Both the position numbers and the translations under genes were made by a program. The notes beneath the pieces were generated by a model. That model was not told the origin of the DNA and ran no database searches. It was given only the letters and a program-made list of their open reading frames with translations. Positions 1-4,786 of a stretch of 6,596 nt of DNA are shown in pieces; the first letter of the stretch is position 1, and every line of letters starts with the position of its first letter. Source of the DNA: SZUA-430 sp044375275 (GTDB lineage: Bacteria; Pseudomonadota; Alphaproteobacteria; Micropepsales; Micropepsaceae); assembly GCA_044375275.1 (NCBI GenBank), contig JBILMZ010000194.1:1-6596 (forward strand). The letters run 5' to 3'.

Positions 1-108
1 CGGAGGGGGCATGAGCATGCTCTGTCGTGCCCGCTGCATCTGGCGCAGCGCGTTCACCCGTGGTCGGCCTCTTCGTCTGGACGCGAAAGAGCCAAGCGTA
101 AAATCCAT
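1..108 (-). CDS. Possible 5' end of a minus-strand gene running off the left edge (unrecognised)
   Basis: An ATG at 108 (minus) opens a frame of 36 codons that is still open at the window edge. The visible residues begin MDFTLGSF, continue with a basic RRRGRPR stretch reminiscent of an AT-hook-like patch, and then a Gln/Arg-rich segment likely to be helical. There is no clear Shine-Dalgarno in front of the ATG, and the start overlaps the inverted repeat at 108-128. Codons in the first third (AGA, CGA, TTT, TCT) are unlike the strongly GC3-biased genes of the window, which weakens the case. No function can be assigned. A competing 41-codon plus-strand frame (11-136) has a purine-rich GGAGG too close to its ATG. 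At most one of the two is likely to be real. Confidence 0.22.
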   Translation of the reverse strand, partial: MDFTLGSFASRRRGRPRVNALRQMQRARQSMLMPPP

Positions 109-128
109 CAACCCAACTCATGGGTTGA
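108..128. repeat. Inverted repeat, 7-bp arms with 7-nt spacer
   Basis: TCAACCC (108-114) and GGGTTGA (122-128) are perfect reverse complements around the spacer AACTCAT. With one bulged A the pairing extends outward (CCA at 105-107 with TGG at 130-132). There is no T-run after the stem, so it does not look like an intrinsic terminator. The spacing suits a dimeric regulator operator. It overlaps the possible minus-strand start at 108. Confidence 0.45.
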
Positions 129-325
129 ATGGGTAACATGAAATTCGGCTGCAGGATGTGCTGCCCGGGTCACGGGGCCAAAATTCGAAACGGCGAGACA
201 GTTTAGGCGCCCGGCACATCAACCTGCAGGCCCGGCAAACCAGGCCGACTGCAAACTGCAATGAAAGCAATATGTTACATGGTTAACAAAATCCGGGGCT
301 GAACCGTCGGCCACCGCGGCGTATC

Positions 326-342
326 GTTAACAGGACGTTAAC
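326..342 (+). promoter_or_regulatory. CtrA-type binding box upstream of the phospholipase-like gene
   Basis: The sequence GTTAACAGGACGTTAAC contains TTAA (327-330), seven bases, and TTAAC (338-342). This is a perfect match to the alphaproteobacterial CtrA consensus TTAA-N7-TTAAC. It ends 43 bases before the ATG at 386, the position expected for a CtrA-activated promoter in which the box covers the -35 region. A further TTAAC half-site lies at 283-287. The match is seen directly. CtrA control of the gene is an inference. Confidence 0.7.
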
Positions 343-385
343 CGGGTCAGCAGAGCCTCTAGGTTCTGATTCTGGGGTCCGTGCG

Positions 386-2047
386 ATGTCGATGTTGTTG
401 CGTCTGCTGAAGAGCTCCGCTTGCCGGAGCAATCACCACCGTCTGGCTGTGGATGCACTCGTGCACCTGCGCGGAACGGACGGCGAGCTGTGGCGCAATC
501 TCTTCCTTCATCACCACGTCGAGTACCTGAAGGGAGCCAAGGCCCCCGACGAAGTCTTCAAGGATTTCAAGAACCACGTACTGCACGTCCGCGAAGGCGA
601 CTGGGGTGGCGCGCCTGCCGCTGCGCGTGAATGGTACCGGCGAACCGTGCGCGCGCTCGCGCAGCAGGACTGGCCGCAGGCCGTCTACAGCGCCGGCGTC
701 ATGAGCCACTACGTCGTCGATCCCGTGCAGCCCTTCCACACCGGCCAGACCGAGGAAGAAGGCATCATCCACCGCGCCGTTGAATGGAGCCTTTCACAAA
801 CTTACGACCAGCTGCAGATGATCCTCGTCCAGGATCTCGACGGCTACCCGGACGTGCCGGTCCCCACAGGAAATGACTGGCTCGAGCAGATGGTGAAAGC
901 CGGCGCGAAGCTCTCGAACCCGCACTACGAAACGCTGATCGATCACTACAATTTCGCACTCGGCGTGAAGAAGCCGGAGCTCGGCCTCGACCAGGAGATC
1001 AAGGACGTCGTCGCACGGCTGATCGGCCACGCCACCATCATGCTCGCCCGCATCCTTGAGCGCGCCTTCGCCGAAGCGGCCGTGGTGCCGCCAAAGGTGG
1101 GCCTCACGCTCGACACCATCATCGCCGCCATCAAGGCGCCGATCCAGAAAGTCCTGGCCGCCCTCGACAACGAGAAGGACAAGGACCTCGTCCGCGCGAT
1201 GTACAACGAGTATCGCCGCACCGGAAAAGTTCGCGAGACCCTGCCGGAAGACGACAAGCTTGTGCGCAAGCTGCATGCGATGGAAGTGCTGCGCGTTCCT
1301 CTGTCAACGATCGACGCCGCCTGGCCCCGCGAAACGGGAACCGCACATGGCACGGGCCGCCCCACGCGCGACACGAAAAAAGCCAGGGCCCAGGCAAAGC
1401 CCCAGGCCAAGCCAAAACCCGCCAAAGCCAAGCGGATCGAACCGCTCGTCGAGCTCCCCGAAACCCAGGTCATCAAGCCCGCAAAGGCCGCAACCCCTGC
1501 GGCCAAGCCCGTCGCCGCTGCGCCAGCCCGCTTGACCGAAGCCCTGAAGGCCGCAGCAGCTGTCACGCCTCCCGGCCGCCTTAGCCACGAGTCACCGGTG
1601 GAACTCGCGCCTTCGATCGGTCCGAAAACCGCAATCCGCCTGACCGCCATCGGCATTCACACGGTCGAAGACCTCCTGCAGGCCGAACCGGAAGAAGCCG
1701 CCACGCGCCTCAAGTTCAAGCACATCAATGCGCGCCTGATCCGTGACTGGCAGGCGCAAGCCGAACTCGCGTGCTCGATTCCGGGAATGGGCAGCATCGC
1801 CGCCCAGCTTCTTGTCGCCGTCGGCGTACGCGATCCGGAAGACCTCGCAAACGCGGATCCGGAAATGCTGATCAACATGATGGACGAGTTCTGCGATTCA
1901 GCCGAAGGCCAGCGCATGCTGCGCGACTCGCCGCCGCCGGACGAGGACAAGCTCCGCGCCTGGATCGAAGCCGCGCAGGACATGCAGGCCGAAGCCGACG
2001 AAGGTGAGGAGGACGAAGGCGAGGACGAAGACCGTAACGCCGCTTGA
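386..2047 (+). CDS. Zinc-dependent phospholipase C / P1-nuclease-fold protein with C-terminal DUF4332 helix-hairpin-helix domain
   Basis: A 553-residue protein. Residues 12-310 match the zinc-dependent phospholipase C family. Visible metal-ligand candidates are H17/H18, D55, H64 or H67, and the signature H108-x3-D112-x5-H118-x10-H129-x3-E133, the same order as in Bacillus phospholipase C, with a final Glu as in PLC rather than the Asp of P1 nuclease. Residues 313-405 form a Lys/Ala/Pro-rich, probably disordered linker. Residues 406-505 contain two helix-hairpin-helix motifs (IGPKTAIRLTAIGI at 411-424; IPGMGSIAAQLLVAVGV at 465-481) typical of DUF4332. The tail (535-549) is strongly acidic. There is no signal peptide, so a cytoplasmic location is likely. 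The ATG at 386 places the family's N-terminal His-His segment normally, although the ribosome site is weak (TGGGG at 373-377). Substrate is unknown: phospholipid, or nucleic acid given the shared fold and the HhH domain. A CtrA box lies upstream. Confidence 0.88.
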   Translation: MSMLLRLLKSSACRSNHHRLAVDALVHLRGTDGELWRNLFLHHHVEYLKGAKAPDEVFKDFKNHVLHVREGDWGGAPAAAREWYRRTVRALAQQDWPQAVYSAGVMSHYVVDPVQPFHTGQTEEEGIIHRAVEWSLSQTYDQLQMILVQDLDGYPDVPVPTGNDWLEQMVKAGAKLSNPHYETLIDHYNFALGVKKPELGLDQEIKDVVARLIGHATIMLARILERAFAEAAVVPPKVGLTLDTIIAAIKAPIQKVLAALDNEKDKDLVRAMYNEYRRTGKVRETLPEDDKLVRKLHAMEVLRVPLSTIDAAWPRETGTAHGTGRPTRDTKKARAQAKPQAKPKPAKAKRIEPLVELPETQVIKPAKAATPAAKPVAAAPARLTEALKAAAAVTPPGRLSHESPVELAPSIGPKTAIRLTAIGIHTVEDLLQAEPEEAATRLKFKHINARLIRDWQAQAELACSIPGMGSIAAQLLVAVGVRDPEDLANADPEMLINMMDEFCDSAEGQRMLRDSPPPDEDKLRAWIEAAQDMQAEADEGEEDEGEDEDRNAA

Positions 2048-2547
2048 GGAGCCACAGGCCTGACGACAACCGTCCCCAGCGGGAACTTGCAGGCCATGCC
2101 AAGATCGCAGTCAACGGAGCCGATCGGGTCCGGCTTGTTGTAGTCGTCCCACTCGTTCAGCTCGACCGTGAACGGCACGTCCGGCACCTTGATGACGGCC
2201 GTCGTGCAGCGGAAGCGACCCTGGCACGGCGCGAGCTCAGGGCTCTGCGGTCCGAAGCACTTGCGATACTCGGAACCCTCGACGATGCACAGTTGAAGTT
2301 CGGGATCCAGCATCGGCCAGTCCCAGTTCTGTCCATTGGCCTTGAACCGGCTGAACTCGACATCGAAGCGCGCGCTGCGCCGCCAGACACCCGGCGTGTA
2401 GTCGCTGGCTACCTCGACGCGCACTTGCGCCGGCACCTTCTGGACATATTTCTGGAAGGTCTGCGGCCCAAAGGAAATGCCAACCGCACCGACGATCACG
2501 CCGATGAAGAACCAGCCAAGACCTGATCCGCCGGACTGCCCTGCCAT
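1657..2547 (-). CDS. Membrane-anchored cysteine-rich protein, C2-like; open frame extended antisense into the convergent gene
   Basis: The start is ATG at 2547, chosen because GGAGG (2561-2557) lies 9 bases upstream; the frame can extend to 2616 but those codons look non-coding. Residues 10-27 are one hydrophobic membrane segment. The following domain (about 40-165) has six cysteines (87, 97, 108, 114, 147, 153), which suggests disulfides outside the cytoplasm, although the charge around the helix leaves topology unclear. Segments such as NWDWPMLDPELQLCI and VELNEWDDYNKPDPIGSVDC recall the acidic loops of C2 domains; this is a resemblance only. Convincing protein ends at about residue 167 (near 2047). 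The remaining 129 codons are antisense to the phospholipase-like gene and read as a Ser/Arg-rich low-complexity shadow. The true product is therefore probably about 167 residues, or the annotated end is a read-through. It is preceded by the GST gene, 121 bases away on the same strand. Function unknown. Confidence 0.65.
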   Translation of the reverse strand: MAGQSGGSGLGWFFIGVIVGAVGISFGPQTFQKYVQKVPAQVRVEVASDYTPGVWRRSARFDVEFSRFKANGQNWDWPMLDPELQLCIVEGSEYRKCFGPQSPELAPCQGRFRCTTAVIKVPDVPFTVELNEWDDYNKPDPIGSVDCDLGMACKFPLGTVVVRPVAPQAALRSSSSPSSSSPSSASACMSCAASIQARSLSSSGGGESRSMRWPSAESQNSSIMLISISGSAFARSSGSRTPTATRSWAAMLPIPGIEHASSACACQSRIRRALMCLNLRRVAASSGSACRRSSTV

Positions 2548-2553
2548 GTTGCG

Positions 2554-2561
2554 CTCCCTCC
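2554..2561 (-). promoter_or_regulatory. Ribosome binding site fixing the start at 2547
   Basis: GGAGGGAG on the minus strand ends 6 bases before the ATG at 2547 (9 bases counted from the GGAGG core). It is the strongest Shine-Dalgarno in this part of the window and decides for this ATG over the upstream ATG at 2616, which has none. Confidence 0.75.
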
Positions 2562-2668
2562 GCGTCCCCGGGGGCCACACTGCCCCGCGGGCGCACGCAA
2601 CGTCAATTCCATGCAATCATGGCAGATCAATGGCGCACTGACGCAGTTCCCGAAAAACCCGCGGAAAA

Positions 2669-3358
2669 TCAGGCCGGCTTGACCCTGGAATCGCTGAGGA
2701 TGTCGCCGTACCGGAGAACGACATTGTCATGGTCCGGATCCCGGAAGTCCTCCTGCAGGCCCGCCTCGTACCACGCGACCATCGACGGCAGCGCCAGGAG
2801 CCGCTTCACATAGGCCTCCGGCTTCGGCGCGAGCGGCAGCCCATAGGTCTGCACCCTGAACGCCACCGGCGCAAAGAAGGCATCCACCGCCGTGAACGAA
2901 GCCCCGGCGAGATAGGGTCCCCCGAACAGCGCGAGCCCTTCGCTCCACAGCTCATCAATCCGCGCGACGTCCTTCTTCAATGCCTCCGGCATCTCGTGCA
3001 GCTTCACCCGCAAGCCAAGATTGAACGAGCATTGCTGGCGCAGCGTCGCGAAGGCCGAGTGCATCTCGGCACTCGCGGACCGCGCCCACGCCCGCGCCTT
3101 CGCATCCGAAGGCCAGACGCCCGCATGCCGCTCGGCGAGATACTCGGCGATCGCCAGCGAATCCCAGACTGTGATTTCGCCATCGCGCAGCGTCGGCACC
3201 TTGCCGGTCGGAGAGAATGTGCGGAAGGTCGCCCACGCCCCGCCCGCCTCGAAGCGCCGCAACTGCTCGTCGAACGCGATGCCGAGCTCCTTCATCAGCA
3301 CCCACGGGCGCAGCGACCACGACGAGTAGTTCTTGTTGGCAATGTAGAGCGTGTACAT
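2669..3358 (-). CDS. Glutathione S-transferase family protein
   Basis: A 229-residue protein, the usual length for a soluble two-domain cytosolic GST. The N-terminal thioredoxin-like domain (1-80) has NYSSWSLRPW (10-19), where S12, S13 or S15 is the likely glutathione-activating residue, then the V54-P55 cis-proline in GKVPTL and the D66-S67 pair that holds the glutathione gamma-glutamyl group. The all-helical C-terminal domain follows, with the N-capping box T156-A-V-D159 inside FTAVDAFFAPVAFR. Expected role: glutathione conjugation or reduction of electrophiles in the cytoplasm; the substrate cannot be read from sequence. The start at 3358 is preferred because GGAGG (3371-3367) lies 8 bases upstream; ATGs at 3373 and 3406 are also in frame but would add a non-family extension. 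It is divergent from the pseudoprotease gene and precedes the C2-like membrane protein gene on the same strand. Confidence 0.9.
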   Translation of the reverse strand: MYTLYIANKNYSSWSLRPWVLMKELGIAFDEQLRRFEAGGAWATFRTFSPTGKVPTLRDGEITVWDSLAIAEYLAERHAGVWPSDAKARAWARSASAEMHSAFATLRQQCSFNLGLRVKLHEMPEALKKDVARIDELWSEGLALFGGPYLAGASFTAVDAFFAPVAFRVQTYGLPLAPKPEAYVKRLLALPSMVAWYEAGLQEDFRDPDHDNVVLRYGDILSDSRVKPA

Positions 3359-3366
3359 GAAACGGG

Positions 3367-3371
3367 CCTCC
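3367..3371 (-). promoter_or_regulatory. Ribosome binding site of the GST gene
   Basis: GGAGG on the minus strand, 8 bases before the ATG at 3358. It supports that start, which begins directly with the first beta strand of the GST fold (MYTLYIANKNY). Confidence 0.7.
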
Positions 3372-3506
3372 ATAGGCCGCCCATATGCCAGTGGTTGAAC
3401 ACGCACCGCAACTCCCGCACGTCACGGAGCGAGCAGGATTGTGCCCTTGGCAACACGACGAAAATGAACTTTGCGGACAGAAATCGTTTCGCGCGTGACC
3501 TTGCCC

Positions 3507-3533
3507 GAATCTTGCGACTAGAGTCCCGGATTC
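3507..3533. promoter_or_regulatory. Cluster of three GANTC sites in the promoter region of the pseudoprotease operon
   Basis: GAATC (3507-3511), GAGTC (3521-3525) and GATTC (3529-3533) lie within 27 bp, just upstream of the start at 3564. GANTC is the CcrM methylation target in alphaproteobacteria, and GcrA acts at promoters carrying methylated GANTC. A weak -10-like TAGAGT (3519-3524) overlaps the middle site, with a poor -35 candidate GTGACC (3495-3500) 18 bases upstream. The motifs are seen directly. Their regulatory role is inferred. Confidence 0.45.
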
Positions 3534-3563
3534 ATGCTGCGACCAACCCGAGGGCTTCAACGC

Positions 3564-4781
3564 ATGGCTCTGAGCCACAAAAACGGAATTCTCATGGCCT
3601 GCATGGCGCTCTGCCTGTTGCACGCCCCAGCTTTCGCAGACGACCGCAAGGCCGTCGCCATGCCGCCGCGGCCGGAGGCTGGCGCAAGCTCGACGGCCAC
3701 GCTTCCTGCGCTGGGCAACCTGTCAGGCGTAGGCAAGGCCTCGGCGGGATTGCCACCGGCGCGCGTCGAGCAAGCCGTGCGGAAAGCGCAAGACGACCGC
3801 GCAGACCTGCTCCGCACACGCAAGCGCGACAACGCCCTCGACGTCTTCGGAAAATCCGTTGTCCTTGTCGTCACCCCGGACAAGCTCGGCTCGGCCACGC
3901 TCGTCGACGCCACCGGCACCTTCGTCACAAGCTGGCACATCCTGCGCGACCACTCGCAGGTCGGCGTCATCTTCATGCCCGAGAACCGCGACCGTCGCCT
4001 GACCGAAGCCGACGCCGTCACGGCAACAGTCGTCAGGACTGATCCGAGCCGCAACCTCGCTTTGCTGGAGGTCCCAGACCGCCCCCGCGGCATGAAACCC
4101 GTTCGCCTCGCCCTGAAGCACATACCCGCAACAGGCAGCAGCCTTTCAGTCCTCGGGCATCCCTATGGAGAGATCTGGAGCCTGTCACAGGGCACGCTGG
4201 CGAAAGTCATCGCCGGACACACGTGGCAGTCCGAAACCGGCACGCAGCACCGCGCCGACGTGATCCGCTTCCGCTCGCGCACGGCGACTGGCAACGCCGG
4301 CGGCCCGGTGCTCGACGCCAAGGGCCGCCTGCTCGCCGTCGACGTCCAGCGCACCGACGACAAGACACTCGCGAGCATCGGCGTCACAGCCATTGAAGTC
4401 GCCCGCCTGCTCGCAACCCCGCCCCCCAGCGCCCTGATGGCGCCGTCACCGCGCAGGGCCCAGGCCAAGTCCTGCGAACCACAGCGCCTCGGCACCAGCC
4501 GCACACGCGGCAACGATGGCACGGTGCACACGCTCGACCTGAACTGCAATGGCAAGCCGGACGCCCTGATGCTCGTGCCGGACAACACCAAGTCCGGCAA
4601 CCACCTCGCCAACGATGCCAACGAGAACGGTGTCACCGATTCCGTCTACTTCGACTTCAACCGCGACGGGCGGTTCGATGAAGTCCGCTTCGACACCGAC
4701 GAGGATGGCAAGGCAGACATGCTCGGCACGGAACTCGACAGCGAACTCATCCCGCGGAACACGCGCGTCCTGCCGAAATAG
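3564..4781 (+). CDS. Exported trypsin/HtrA-like pseudoprotease with C-terminal Asp-rich calcium-type repeats
   Basis: A 405-residue protein when started at ATG 3564 (GAGGG at 3550-3554, 9-base spacer); an ATG at 3534 would add 10 residues. Residues 1-25 are a signal peptide (cleavage likely after AFA). The S1C/HtrA-like fold spans about 90-285. It keeps the catalytic His (H125 in VTSWHIL), but the position of the catalytic Asp in the family motif (S/R)-D-(I/L)-AL is Asn (N164 in RNLALLEV, codon 4053-4055), and the nucleophile Ser of GNSGGP is Ala (A245 in GNAGGP, codon 4296-4298). It is therefore probably inactive as a peptidase. No PDZ domain follows. A Pro-rich linker leads to four DxNxNG/DxDxDG loops (D325-D333, D351-D359, D364-D372, D377-D385), the last three in exact 13-residue tandem, and a possible C304-C328 disulfide. 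Expected in the periplasm or outside the cell. It is probably cotranscribed with the TPR gene 5 bases downstream. Confidence 0.85.
   Translation: MALSHKNGILMACMALCLLHAPAFADDRKAVAMPPRPEAGASSTATLPALGNLSGVGKASAGLPPARVEQAVRKAQDDRADLLRTRKRDNALDVFGKSVVLVVTPDKLGSATLVDATGTFVTSWHILRDHSQVGVIFMPENRDRRLTEADAVTATVVRTDPSRNLALLEVPDRPRGMKPVRLALKHIPATGSSLSVLGHPYGEIWSLSQGTLAKVIAGHTWQSETGTQHRADVIRFRSRTATGNAGGPVLDAKGRLLAVDVQRTDDKTLASIGVTAIEVARLLATPPPSALMAPSPRRAQAKSCEPQRLGTSRTRGNDGTVHTLDLNCNGKPDALMLVPDNTKSGNHLANDANENGVTDSVYFDFNRDGRFDEVRFDTDEDGKADMLGTELDSELIPRNTRVLPK
4614..4730 (+). repeat. Three tandem 13-residue Asp-rich repeats inside the pseudoprotease gene
   Basis: Residues 351-389 of the pseudoprotease divide into three 13-residue units: DANENGVTDSVYF, DFNRDGRFDEVRF and DTDEDGKADMLGT. 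Each has the pattern D-x-(N/D)-x-(N/D)-G-x-x-D, the ligand spacing of EF-hand-like or thrombospondin-type-3-like calcium loops, followed in the first two by a short beta-prone segment. The DNA units have diverged, so this is an old duplication. A fourth, separate copy lies upstream at 4536-4562. Confidence 0.75.
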
Positions 4782-4786
4782 CGGCC

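Larger units (their letters stand above)
1..385. other. Left intergenic/regulatory region without a firmly supported gene
   Basis: No frame in this stretch gives a convincing protein. Base composition is visibly less GC-rich and less codon-structured than the rest of the window, especially at 240-345, as expected for regulatory DNA. It contains an inverted repeat (108-128), an 8-bp direct repeat GCCCGGCA at 209-216 and 230-237 (21 bp apart), a tandem ACTGCAA at 248-261, three GTTAAC hexamers (282, 326, 337) and a GANTC site (368-372). Two short competing frames exist at its left end: a 36-codon minus-strand frame running off the edge from 108, and a 41-codon plus-strand frame at 11-136. An in-frame TAA at 284 separates this region from the gene that starts at 386. 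Confidence 0.7.

Noticed and set aside
11..136. 41-codon plus-strand frame beginning MSMLCR, similar to MSMLLR at 386
   Set aside because: The similarity stops after six residues, so it is not a duplicated gene start. The GGAGG core is only 4 bases from the ATG and the codon use is atypical.
946..1656. 236-codon open frame on the minus strand
   Set aside because: It is antisense to the phospholipase-DUF4332 gene, with Ser/Arg/Ala-rich composition and no ribosome binding site or motif.
2044..2526. 160-codon open frame on the plus strand opposite the C2-like gene
   Set aside because: The minus strand has a strong ribosome site, a membrane helix and conserved-looking cysteines. The plus-strand product is Arg/Leu-rich without features.
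2561..2590. GC-rich palindromic stretch around CCCCGGGG as a terminator between the GST and C2-like genes
   Set aside because: There is no T-run on either side and it lies immediately upstream of a start codon. It is more likely chance in GC-rich DNA.
2729..4042. 437-codon open frame on the plus strand
   Set aside because: It is antisense to the GST gene and then out of frame with the pseudoprotease gene. Its product is Arg/Pro-rich low complexity with no recognisable fold.
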